DNA of 64,000 bases from Trichosporon coremiiforme (taxonomy: Eukaryota; Basidiomycota; Tremellomycetes; Trichosporonales; Trichosporonaceae). The translations under genes were made by a program, and so were the position numbers. This document shows positions 8,867 to 19,740 of the stretch, piece after piece. Every line of letters begins with the position of its first letter. The stretch's first letter is position 1. The notes under the pieces are model-generated. The model searched no databases and had not been told where the DNA came from. It worked only from the letters and a program-made list of their open reading frames with translations. The stretch covers positions 1,734,570-1,798,569 of the forward strand of contig BCJJ01000001.1 of assembly GCA_039545355.1 (NCBI GenBank), in the 5' to 3' direction.

Positions 8867-10922
8867 ATGTCGCTCTTCTCGGGCATCACGTTCACGTCGG
8901 AGAAGGCCAAGTCGCTTGCGGCCGAGTCCGCCGCGAACGCCGAGGGCAGCGCGAGCCCCAGCAGCGGCACATCGTCGGTGCCGAAGCCTGCTGTAGAGAC
9001 CTCAACAAGCGCGACAAATGGTCAGCCCAGGCCAAAGCCAAAGCCAAAGGAGAAGGAGGCAAAGCCGAGTGCGGCGCTAGCCTTCGCGCCGAGGCCGAAA
9101 CCGAAACGTCCCACAGCGGCGCAGTTCATGTCCACCACGACTGCCGCGCCGGTCGTCGAAGCTGCCCCTGTGCTAATCGTGCCCCCGCCAGTACCCTCGT
9201 CCTCTGTTTCGGCGCCGAGTGAACCGGACGTAGTCGTACCGGCCATGACGCTGGCTGCAGCCGAGAAGGCGAAGCGGGCCAAGGGCGAGCCCTCAGAGCA
9301 GGCGAAGAAGAAGAAGAAGAGGGTGAGTCACCCGCAAGGTCGACAAAGAGTTCCGAGCTAATGGCAGAAACGCCGCGTCCAGCACACCTTCGAGCCGGAC
9401 GAGGAGTACGACCCGAACCGTCCCAACGACCTGGGAGAGTACCAACACTATCGGCGGAAGCTGCGCGAGGAGCGCCTTGCTCGACGGAGGAGGGAAGGCT
9501 CCGAGTCGAGCTACTACTCGGACAGCAGCGATGCGGCCCCGAGACGAGACGGTATGTATAGGCGAAGCCACTTCAAATGCGAAAAGCTGACATCAGCGCC
9601 GAAACTGTTCGCGCCGCCGAGAGAACTGACCGAAGGCGTGCGGCTGGCGTCGCCTCCGCGCCGTTCCGCACCCCCACCGCGGGCCCCGCCAGCAGCCGAG
9701 ACGGGCGACGAGGCGTACGCCCGACGAGCGGCGATGGCGCAGTCTGGTGAGGATGCCTATGCCCGTCGAGCAGCTATGGCCCAGTCCGGCGACGAAGCGT
9801 ATGCACGGCGCATGGCGATGTCCGCGCCTGTTGGCGTGCCGGCGGCCGCTGCTGCTCCCCAGACAGTCGCCCCTGCGGCAGCGCGGCCACCTCCGCCACC
9901 GAGTATGCCGCCGATGCCGCCCAGCCTGCCGGGAGGTCCGCCGCGACCGCCCCCGTCCATGTCGCCGACGCTCGGCCGGCCACCAGCACCGCCAACTATG
10001 CCCCCGATGCCCCCGAGCCTGCCACCGGGAGGGCCATCAGCGCCGCACGCCATGCCCCCGATGCCGCCGACGCTTCCCCGGCCGCCAACAGCGGGTCCGT
10101 CGGGAACGACAGAGCAGGACGAATACGCCAAGCAAATAGCCGACAAGCGTGCGGCCGTCGAGGCTCTCGCTGCCAAGTTTGGTCTCGCGAAGAAGCCAGT
10201 ACCAGAACCCGAGCCAGAGGACACATCTGTGCCGTTCGCAGAGAGGAGTGAGTACTACTTTCTCCCGCCCTTATCCCCTTTTCCGCAAAGCTACGTGGTC
10301 GGGAGCGAGCTGACAACAGTGATGAAGAAATGGGGCCACGTCTCGGGCCAAGCGCTGAAGGAGGGCGGGCTCACGTCAGCCCTGTCGGCGGAGCACTTCC
10401 AGCCCTCGTCATCTACTTCGAGTCTGGCCGCTGCGAATCTCTCCAAGCGCGCGCGTGCCAAGGCTGCAGCTAGGGCCGCTTCTTCGAAGTGGAAGCAGGC
10501 ACCCAATGCACGCGGACGGATCATCGACCAGGACCGCGCCGGTCGACAGGCTGTCTCGCGCGAAAAGTTCGGCGACGAGTCGCGCATTGCGGTCATTACA
10601 GGACTTGGCGAGGGATCGGACGCCGTGCCCGATGGACTTGTGGATAAGGTCGGTGAGGCGGCGAGCGAGCTTGGTATCGTGGAGCGGATCGTGCTCCACC
10701 TCGTCGACCCGCCGCCACGGGAAGATGCGGAGTGTTTGAGAGTGTTCGTCGTGTTCTCTGGTATGGCTGGAGCATACCGCTTCGTCACTTCCACGACACA
10801 AATCAACGGACGACAAGTGGTGAGTTCGAGAAACGATCATGATTAGGAAAACTGACGCCCAGCGCGTGCGATACTTTGACGAAGGCCGGTTCCAGCGCGG
10901 CGACCGCGACGGCGAGTTCTAA
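8867..10922 (+). CDS. splicing factor 45 homologue (SPF45/RBM17 type) with G-patch-like and UHM domains
   Basis: Five exons (8867-9322, 9368-9551, 9597-10247, 10320-10819, 10863-10922) give about 616 residues. Exon 2 carries the family hallmark FEPDEEYDPNRPNDLGEY. Exon 3 holds three tandem copies of a 14-15 residue unit around DEAYARRAAMAQSG, then a proline/methionine-rich tract of repeated PPMPPSLP. The G-patch position reads MMKKWGHVSGQALKEGG and LTSALSAEH, with several consensus glycines missing. The C-terminus (RIVLHLVDPPP, VFVVFSGMAGAYRFV, NGRQVRVRYFDEGRF) fits the U2AF-homology RNA-binding fold. SPF45 acts in 3' splice-site recognition and alternative splicing in the nucleus. The gene ends 71 bp from the arrestin gene in convergent orientation. 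Confidence 0.88.
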
Positions 10923-10993
10923 CTGTTTGAAATGCATGTTCATCTCACATTGTTGCATTTATGCTTTATGCTGTGCTTTGTGGTGTCTGTTTT

Positions 10994-13797
10994 CTATGGC
11001 ATAAGGGGCGCCCCGCCGCTCCCTCTCCTCTGCGCGCTCGATGCCGCGCTATACTCCCCACTGGGCAGACTCGGCCTGCGCGTGCCTCCTTGCGTTCCCG
11101 CCGGCGGACTCAATGGGCTTAGCGGACTCATCGGGCTCATGCTCGCGCTGCCGGGACTCGTTGCGCTCGCGCTCGGACTCAGGCTGGGGCTGTCTGCCTT
11201 GCTACCAGGCAGCGGTGCGGGCTGCTGTTCGTCGCGGATCCACTCGTCCTCCTCGTCTCCAGCCTGGGGGCGACGCACGCAGTTTGCACTGAGCTCTGCG
11301 AAAGACGCAGCGCACAGGCACGTCTTGGCAAGGTCGATGTCCTCCATACTCTCTGGGGCCGTGGTAGCGCATTCGTCTGTGTGTCAGCTCGAGATTCCGT
11401 GGTTGTTAGCTGGAAAGGTACGTGACTTACACGTCGGCAGGTTCAGTGTCGCGGTTGAGCAGAGACACGACGGGATGCAGATCGGCATGCGCATCTGGCA
11501 CATGCGAACCTCGCCGGGACCGCCAGAGAGTTTGGAGCCGTTCACAGCCTCGCCTTCGATACTGTAGAAGACGCGGAGAAGCAGCTCGTGAGATACGCGG
11601 ATCGGCGTAATGGTTCTGTTGTCGTCAGTTACGGGCGCAGCTCCCCAAACTCACCCCGAGTTGGTCGACGGGCGGATCTTCTCGTGCGTCGGCAGACGGA
11701 CAATGGCGCGCGTGCGCCAGCCACTCGTCGGGCCAGTCTGGTCCGTACCACCTGCCTCCTTGCCGCGCCACAGCGCCGGGATCGTGTGCGCGAGCCTGCT
11801 CTCGCCGTGCCGATGCGGCCTGCCGACTTGGTACACGACGTTGTTCTTGGCGGACTCAGGCTTGTGCGGCGGCTCGTTCGGGGTGCGGGGCGAGATCAGC
11901 TCGTAGTTCTGCGACACAATCAGGCGGACGAAGAAGATGGTGCACCGCGGTGACGGGGAGGGGATGTTGAGCTGGATCAGCATGACGCTCGCGATGGACA
12001 GAGTCTCGCTCGTCGCTAAGAAACGCCATGGGCCGAGACCCTCGACGTATCCCTCCTTCCGGAGGTCGAGCTGCTGGACACCGTTCGAGCCAGACGGATT
12101 CGCATGCACCTTCAATTTTCGCAGGACGGAGATATCGCCGACGAGCCAGCCGTTCTTCTCGCTACGCATTGTGTCCGTCGACCTGATACTTGAAGCGAGC
12201 GAGATGGTATCGCTATCGCGCCGCACGTTCGCAGCGATGGCGGTGTAGGGCGGCGACGACGCGCCGTTGTTCAGGCCACTCGGGGATCCGTTCGGCGATA
12301 TGTTCATGTCGCTGCTCTGGCGCCGGTGGTAGAGCCCGCGCAACGGTGGGGTCGAGTTCGCATCAGAGCCAAACGCGATCGCCTCCTCAGCGCTGTGAAT
12401 GCTCGCCGTGTCGCTGAGCCCCATGCCGGACATGAGCGGTGAGAGCGTTGGCGAGTCGCCGGTGCGCGACGCGACACTCCCACGCCGACTGCCGCCGCTC
12501 GAGATCTTGTCGCTGCGCGCAATGACGACCTGGAAGTCGGCGAGGAACGGCACGTCGCCCTGGATCGGCACCTCGCGCGATTTGAACATGCCAAACTTGC
12601 TCGTCGTCGGCAGACCCTCGATGCGCGCCGTCAGCAAGTACGACACGCGACCGAACTGGTGGTGGTCGTACGTCGCCAATGTCGCGGGCAGCAAGATCGA
12701 GAACGAGAACGACTGTTCGCCTTTCTCAAGCCAGATGCCCTCCGCGTCTCCGCTCAGCACCTCGACACCACGCTCAAAGATGCCGTCCTCCTCCCACTGC
12801 CGCTGCGGGCCCATGTGCAATCGTGCAACGCCCTGCACTCCAACACTGATCGCTTGCACTCGTCGGCGCTCCCTCATGTTCACGACGAGCGCGCCTGTGA
12901 GAACCGTGTCCTCCGCGGGCGGCTCGCGAGAGGCACTCCCCGCTTCGAGGGGATGCAAGTCGAATGGCCGCGGCGGACAGACTAGCGCGATGCCCCTGAA
13001 TGTCAGCTATCTTGCGAAGCCTGTGGGCAGCTATCTTCGGAAGGCGCCGATCGACAAGCGTCATCGACTCGTATGCGTCTGCAAACGTCCCTGGAATTCC
13101 ATATCGGATGGTCGAAACGCTGGAACGCGTGACACAAGCATCAAGCAACGTCTGTGTTTCTGTCTGCATGCTACTGCGCGACGCGTGTGCCTTTTGGAGG
13201 CGCTTGCGCCGGCGCCACGGCGCCACGTATTCCCCCCTTTCCGCTGTGTACTCACCATCCGGGCATGTGGATCTGTACCGTGCCAGACTTGGACTGGGGT
13301 TGCGTGCTGGAGCTTCTTAGGTAGATCGGGGGCGGGACGCGGGGCCTATCGTCGAGCACCATTGGGTTGGCGAGAGGCGCGCGGTCGAGTGTGTGATGAG
13401 CATACGGCGGCGGTGTTGCCGAGCGCATCGCAGCCGGCGCCGAGCTCGTCTGCATCCGTTCCCGTGTCCGTGTTTGACGGTCATAGCTCTCGCCTTGGCT
13501 CGCACTTGCGGCGCTCCGCTCGCTGCTGATGGAGTCGTCCCTGGAGCCTCGTCTCGTTCTGTTGCGTAGCTGCTCGATCGCCGGCGACGACGTGCGCCGC
13601 TGTGACGGGCCAGACCCGCTGCCTATAGAGGGTAAGCTTGAGATGCTCTCGCGGTGTCGTGGGTGGGAGTGGGATTGCGACGGGTGGGAGGCGGTGTGTG
13701 CCGCTGGCGGCGGGGCTGGCATGGAGCCTGAGCTCGAGCTGGAACGCATTTCGCTGTTGTCGCGGCGACGCCTCGACGGCCATCGCAGCGAGGACAT
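10994..13797 (-). CDS. arrestin-related trafficking adaptor (ART) with PPxY motifs
   Basis: Four exons on the minus strand (13797-13256, 12995-11655, 11615-11431, 11376-10994) give 816 residues. Residues 1-180 are Ser/Arg-rich and disordered and contain two PPxY motifs, ATPPPYAHH near residue 130 and PPPIY near 157. The arrestin N-domain follows (LTGALVVNMRERRRVQAISV, FSFSILLPATLATYDHH). Later blocks match an arrestin C-domain (VSHELLLRVFYSI, CQMRMPICIPSC). ART proteins bind plasma-membrane transporters and recruit the Rsp5/NEDD4 ubiquitin ligase through PPxY, triggering endocytosis. The first intron is long (260 bases) for this window; the others are short. The C-terminus is Ser/Pro-rich low complexity. 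Which cargo it serves cannot be read from sequence. Confidence 0.85.
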
Positions 13798-15568
13798 GCT
13801 TTATGACTTCGTCTGTATGCTTCCGCGACTCGAGTCGCAATGCCGTTGTGTTCGTTATTTGACGCTGGCGTGTTTATGTCGACAGCCCGGATAACGATAG
13901 CTGACTGGACGTTTGGCTTGCGGAGCCGAGCTCGATGACACCGATGACACCAATGACAGCTGCAGGCACGATTATTGGGTCGCGATGGAGCTGTGATGAG
14001 ATAATATCTTTGTCAGCAACGGATTGGGGCGAGTCGGCACAATGCTTCTGATGTCCGAGTGAGTGAGGGATGTATGCTGAACAGGTTGGAATGCTGAATT
14101 GTGAATCGGCGCGGAGGAAGGTGCACCCGCCTGGCGCCTGGCGCAGGCAAGGAAAAGCGAACAGAGTCTTTCCGTCGTGCGTCCGTGACTCGAAATCCAG
14201 GAGCCAGGAAAAACAGCCCAAGAGTCCAGGACCCAGGAATCGGTCAACCGCGACAGGGAAAGGGTAACGTTGTGAGAGGCCGACTTCGGGGTCAGGCGAG
14301 GCGGAGGACAGGAGGGCAGGAATCTTTCACAGCCAGTCGAGTCGACGGTTGAGGGTTGCAACGACCACTGGTTGAGTGCGGGGTATCCCTGGGCCGGTAT
14401 GCGGGGAAAAGGACGATTGGAACGGGCCAGTTTCGGCTTAGATGTGACCGGGTACTCGGGAGAACGATGCAGCAGACGGGGACGTCGAGACAGAGGGGAA
14501 AAGGAAGGCGGTGGTGAGTCGATTCGGTGCGCCGATGCGTCGATGCGTTCGTTATCTATGGCTCAACGCGCGGCCAAGCACAATGTCCCCAACGAGTCTG
14601 CGGTTATCCGCGTTGCCTGGGCTGCCTGGGCAGGGCGCTGTGTGCGGTCGGACGGGTGAGGTGGAGGAAGCGACAACGGCTGGGAGGATGCAGTGAGGTC
14701 TTGATGTTTGAATGAGTGGTCGGACTGTCGCAGGCCGCTCGAGCGCTGGCCGTTGATCCAGTGCGCAGCATACAGCACGGCAACACGCGGCAGGCGCACG
14801 CGGAGGGTCTGGAAGATGCAGAGTGGGCGAGGATCGGTAGGAACGCTCCGTGCTCGAGTAGGATCGCTGGGCCCGGTTACTTCCCCGCGCCCTGGCCAGG
14901 TTAGTGTCCAGACTCCTGACTTCTGCAGGTCACACGGCTATCGGTGCTTCAGGCACAACCGTCGTATATGGAATAACTGGAACATCTCTTGCCCGCGCAC
15001 CCCACAGCACAGACACGCATGCATCACGCTTTGACACCGCTCCCTCGAGTCACGAGAACACCTCTACCTGGGCGCTCTGCATCTCTGCAGCTCTGCACTG
15101 GCACCGGTCGAGACCGTCTGCATTACAGAAGATCTCTGTATATGGCACGCACACATTGCAAGCATGCGACAGCAGCCTGACGAGCAACGACAATGCACTA
15201 CACACTGGTCCATTGAAGCTGTCACTCTCGTCAGTAGCGCTGCACCGCTGGCACGAAAAGCGGTTGATCAGCGTTGAGAATGGCGGACACCAATGGCACT
15301 CGAATGCGCAACTGCACCAAAGTATTGTTATGGGGTCATACATGACTACCAAAATCTACACAGATAGACGTTCCAAACCCTCACAATCTTCTTAAAACAC
15401 AAAACCGGCTCCCCTCGGTCCCCGAACACCCAATTAAGGGGTCAGATGAGACTTGGGTATAAGCGTGCGAATGCTCCGGCTGCGCTGGTGTACTTCATGT
15501 CACTCGAAAAATCGTAAAAATTCCAAAACGTCCATCAGATGGCCCGGCAGCCAAAGTAAAAGACTCGC
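13798..15568. other. intergenic region, no gene identified
   Basis: About 1.8 kb between the divergent start of the arrestin gene and the 3' end of the uL1 gene. Short frames on both strands have no recognisable content. A few short direct repeats around 'ccaggag/ccaggac' lie at 14195-14240. It presumably holds the arrestin promoter and leader. Confidence 0.5.
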
Positions 15569-16304
15569 TTAGAAGAGACGCTGAGGCTTGCCCATGGTCG
15601 ACTTGAGGTGGAGCGAGCCAATGTTCTGCCACTGCTTCTTGAGGAGCGAGATGAGGAAGTTGATCGACAGCATGGTGTTCTGCATGACCTCGTCCTCGTG
15701 CATGTCGACGTGGCCGACAGCGACGGCGAGACAGAGGACCTTCTTGAGCTGGAACTTGATGGTCGACTTGACGTCAATGACCTTGCGGGCGAGGTCCTCA
15801 GAGTGCGAGACGGGGGTAGGGAACTTGCCCGCCTTGGAGAGACCGGGACCGAGGAGACGGGGAATCTGCTTGATGAGAGCCTCGGAAGCAAGGAAAGCGT
15901 CGTACTTGGCGGCGAGCTTCTTGACGAGCTTCTTGTTCTTGTTGAGCTTCTTCAGGTCCTCAACGGTCATGAAGGCGAGCTCCTCGTCGAGCTGCTTAGC
16001 ACGGTCGACGTCCATGGCGTCGGCGAGAATGCAGAGCTGCATGCGGGGACGGGGAACGTGGGGAAGCTTGATGGTACCCGAGAAACGCTTGTCACGCTGG
16101 GGGTCGTAGGACTGGGAAATATTAGCGACTGCTTCGCTCCCGCACGAAGTTGCAGAAATTACTCACCTTGAGGCCGATCTGGACCTCGATGGTCTCGACG
16201 AAGTTACGCTTCTTGCCGAGGCCCTGCTTCTGGCCCTCGAGGGAGGACTCGAGGAGGACCTGGCGGATAGAGCTACGCACGCTTGACGCCTGGAGCTTGC
16301 TCAT
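15569..16304 (-). CDS. RPL1: 60S ribosomal protein uL1 (L10a/Rpl1)
   Basis: Two exons on the minus strand (16304-16167, 16111-15569) give 226 residues. The junction reads VQIGLK then [17 protein letters not shown], the uL1 signature. Downstream are [38 protein letters not shown] and [19 protein letters not shown], all diagnostic. uL1 forms the mobile L1 stalk that guides deacylated tRNA out of the E site. Compared with the yeast protein the N-terminus has a slightly longer loop before KKRNF (EGQKQGLG). The leader probably contains a small intron (16310-16349). The gene is divergent from TAF6. Confidence 0.96.
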
Positions 16305-16624
16305 TTTGGCTGTCGGTTTTGATGGATGCAAGAAAGGAGTTGTGCTCACCGTTGTCGATAACTTTGGACGCTGCGTCGCAGACCAGATTTGGACGGAAGC
16401 AAATTTTCTCGTGGCCGGGGTTAGCGAGCGCTGGCTGAACAGCCTTGTGGCACTCGGTGAAGGTAGGCGGGGGACCTGGCAACTCAGGATAGGCCTCCAT
16501 GCCCTTATGCACACCTAAACTCTATTCCTCCAGTTGCTGCGGTGTTGTTTCACGAGACATAACATTAGCGCGTTCAAGCTTGATCCTCCAACTCTTCGTC
16601 ACAACAACAAAGCACCCATCCACA
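16305..16624. promoter_or_regulatory. divergent promoter of RPL1 and TAF6, with a probable 5'-UTR intron in RPL1
   Basis: On the minus strand a GTGAGC donor at 16349 and a CAG acceptor at 16310 flank a 40-nt intron just before the RPL1 ATG. Leader introns are common in fungal ribosomal protein genes. No FHL1-type site was identified with confidence. Confidence 0.45.
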
Positions 16625-18234
16625 ATGCCGTCCCCAGCGGTGATGGGGATCTACCCTGCCGAGTCGGTGCAGGTGCGTACCCGAGCTACCCAGTTGCAGT
16701 AGTCAGCTAACATGCAGGAGGTGCACCAGTCTCTCCCTCTCGACCCTCTCGGCCCTGGCGCCGCGGACCTGCTTGCTGGTGATGTCGAGTACCGCCTTCA
16801 CTTTCTTCTGCAGGAGGCGAAGAAGTTCATGGTGCACGGAAAGCGATCAACACTGCTTCCAGAGGACGTGGAGCACGCGATGGAGGCTCTGTCAGTCGAG
16901 CCAGTGATTGTTCCTCCGCGACCACTGCCGCAGGCGCCATTCCACGCCGTGCCCGTTCCGGGAGGCTCGCAGGGTCCCGCCGGACAGCTTTACCATGAAA
17001 TCGACGACGAGATCGACTTTGCGACGTATTTGAAGGAGCCTTTGCCTCCTGCGCTCGCAAACAGCGCCGGCGTGAAGTGGAAGGCGCACTGGCTCGCCGT
17101 TGAGGGCGTGCAGCCAGCGATCCCGGAGAATCCCGCTCCGACGGCGCGATCAGGCCCAACGCGGCCGCAACCCACGACTGGCTCTGCTGCTCTGCGCCAA
17201 AACGCGAAGACGCACCTCACGACAGAACTGCAGCTGTACTTCTCCCGCCTCACTGCCGCCCTTGTCCCGAGCACGGCGGCGCTTGCCCAGCTGCCGGGCA
17301 ACCCTGCACCGGGGTCGACCGTGCATGCCTTTCCCGAGGCGGAGCGGCATCGTCTCGCTGCTCTCGCGAGTGTTCGCAGCGACGCCGCCGTTGCAGGTGT
17401 GCTCGCGTACCTCATCCGATGGGTCAGCGAAAGCATCACCAAGTGTCTCATGGGTGCGACTGGGACCATTGGGTGCCTCATCGACGTCGTCGAGGCGATC
17501 CTCGACAATGATGTGCTGTTCGTGGAGCCGTATGTGAGTGACATGTCTTCTAGCTTTGTAGAGTGAGGTCAGCTAATCTCTAGCTGCACCAATTCCTTGG
17601 CCCACTGCTCAGCATTCTGCTCACGGTCCCGCTCGGCCCGCACCCTGTCACCGGCCCGGGACCCTCGCCGTTCGACCTGCGCTCCCGTGCCTCGGACGTT
17701 CTTGCAAAGCTTGTCTCGCAGTATGCGGCGACATACCCAGGTCTCATCCCGCGTCTCCTTTCGACACTCACGAAAGCGCTGCAGGCGCCTCCTTTCCCCT
17801 CACCCCTGGGGGCTGACCATCCCCCAGCGGGGCGGTACGAGGGTGCTGTTCTTGGTATTTCTGCTCTCGGCCCGCAATCGGTCCGCTCAACGCTGTGGGG
17901 CAAGCGTGGTGACGGCCTGGCCGTTATTGACGGCCTGGTCATGTCGCTCTACCCCGGGGATGGGCGCAAGTCCAAGACGGGGCTCATGAAAGCGACCTTC
18001 CGGGCTCTGGGCAGTATCATCGAGAAGAAGCCCCAGGACAGCAGCCAGATCCCGCCCCTGCCCAGTATGAGCATGCTGGAGGATACATTTGGGCCGAATA
18101 TTGCAAAGGCGCTCGAGAAGAGGCCGTGGATGGCGCATGAGATGGTCCGCCTTTGGAGGGAGGGAGGCGCAGACGGGGATGCCGAGGCTGAGGCAGAGGA
18201 GGAGGACGAGGAGATGGAGGATGTGGTCGCGTAG
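16625..18234 (+). CDS. TAF6: TFIID subunit TAF6
   Basis: Three exons (16625-16672, 16718-17533, 17584-18234) give 504 residues. The N-terminus is a histone-fold typical of TAF6: YPAESVQEVHQSLPLDPLG, then ADLLAGDVEYRLHFLLQEAK and a KRSTLLPEDVEHAMEAL stretch. A middle linker contains DDEIDFATYLKEPLPPA, matching the TAF6 linker, and a KWKAHWLAVEGVQPAIPENP segment. The C-terminal half is the HEAT-repeat domain, with VEAILDNDVLFVEPY and LHQFLGPLLSILLTVPLG at the last splice junction. TAF6 dimerises with TAF9 through the histone fold in TFIID and in SAGA-type complexes. The protein ends in a strongly acidic tail (EAEEEDEEMEDVVA). Introns are 45-50 nt and phase 0. Confidence 0.93.
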
Positions 18235-18444
18235 GCGAGCGCAGCGAGCCATCGGCCGCGGAGCGGAGCGAGGTGCGCCGATGCCCCAGTCACGCCTCTC
18301 CAGCAGTGAGTGGAGTGAGCCCGAGTGGAGATTTGAGTACAGTATAATCTAGTACCCAATGTGACATGTTGTAATAATATCATAGTCTAGCATAACATTA
18401 TATGAACAAGTCTACAAGTGTCTAAAATCTACTCCATCAGGTGT

Positions 18445-19181
18445 CTATCCACGATTAGGGACTGCCTTGATCGCCTCATCAATGAGCTGGTTTGTCTCCC
18501 CCGGATTGTCGGGGTAGAGGTGGTGACCCACGTCAGAGACAATCTTAACCTTGACGTTCGCATTGCCTGCCTCTCTCATGCACTCCTGCGCATCGTTCCC
18601 CCCCTTGACGTCCATCCAGTCATTGTCACCATAGGCAAAAGTAACGGGCAACTTGAGACCGGCAATGCGCTCGACGAGGGGCGTGTGCGCGTACGTGCCT
18701 GGCGCGAGTGCTGATGCAATACTCGCCAGAGCCGCGCATGGCAATCACGCCGTAGATGTATGTGTGGAGGGCGCGGATGTCGTCGAGGTCTTGGGCACTG
18801 AACTGGCGCATCGTGTACTTCCCAACAAGCAAAGGGCCCCACAGACTGAGAGAAGGCATAAGTGAGAACGGAGACAGACTGCCCTCCCATGCCCACAGGA
18901 TTAAGCGTGCCACGATCTTGCGATAAGTACTGGGGGTTAAATAAGAAGCCCTGCGCTACGCCATACCCATGAAGGATGGCTATGACCTCTCCCGCGGTCT
19001 GGGGGGTCATGAACTCCAAAGTGTTGATGTAATCCCCCTTCTTATCGCAGTGCAGGACGTGGCTGAGGCACTTGGCTGCCTTGCTGCTCCCTCCGCTAGA
19101 GAGAGACTCTGCATCAGAGCCAACGGGAACGTCCGGCCTCGGCGGCGCGGCATGCGGACCGGGGGTGGGGACCTGGCGCAC
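18445..19181 (-). pseudogene. degraded alpha/beta-hydrolase of the CGI-58/ABHD4-5 type
   Basis: Recognisable pieces of one protein lie in order on the minus strand but in three frames. The first (about 19100-18890) reads VIAILHGYGVAQGFLF and QYLSQD. The second (about 18850-18725) reads LWGPLLVGKYTMRQFS, ALHTYIYGV and MRGSGEYCIS. The third (18715-18445) reads APGTYAHTPLVERIAGLKLP, VTFAYGDNDWMDVKGG and VGHHLYPDNPGETNQLI. These match the N-terminal oxyanion region, lid and C-terminal Asp/His region of CGI-58-like hydrolases, which act in phospholipid and neutral lipid metabolism. The central segment with the GxSxG nucleophile (about 75 residues expected) is missing after LSQD. I found no intron set restoring one frame. 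An assembly error or unusual splicing remains possible. Confidence 0.65.
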
Positions 19182-19740
19182 GCACGCACGAGTCCAGTTG
19201 AAACCATGCAGGGGTCCATATCACGTGAACATCTCTATCGATCTCGTTGCTTTCTCACCTTCCAGCTAGTGAGCTATGATACATCAATCAATTGCAAACA
19301 TCAGCCGTCATGGGCGTAAAGGACAGAGATGCCTTCAAGGTTCATATCAGTGTTATGTAGCCGGTCATCCATCGAGCCCAGCAACACTTGGTCTAGCTCA
19401 GCACTATGGCGGTCATCGCCGGCGTCGGCTAGGGGGAACCCATCTTGCTATCTACAGTCACAAGGAGACGAGTCACAATTTGTATTAACTCGGGCTCCAC
19501 GAGCTCTGGTATGCATGAGTTGTCAGTTTCAGCCTAGACTGCGCTTGCATGCTCCGATCGCTCCGACTGACGACGCGAGTGGCCATCGCCACCATCAAAA
19601 TAGTTGACGCGTTCAGTGCCTGAATCCGTGTTCCTGATTCCTGAATCCGTCAACCATCTCAAGGTTGTTATCTCTCTGGACTCTGGACTTTCGACCTCCA
19701 GCACCCATCCCGCCACGACTCGCATGGGCGCCCGCACAGG
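19182..19740. other. intergenic region upstream of the RTC4-domain gene
   Basis: About 560 bases with no credible coding frame. It likely contains the promoter of the gene starting at 19741 and decayed sequence of the neighbouring pseudogene. Confidence 0.45.

Noticed and set aside
12996..13255. Additional coding exon inside the long first intron of the arrestin gene
   Set aside because: No in-frame segment with matching donor and acceptor phases was found; exon 1 and exon 2 join cleanly without it.
19380..19440. Possible tRNA because of a TAGCTCAG-like word
   Set aside because: No T arm, anticodon stem or acceptor pairing could be drawn around it.
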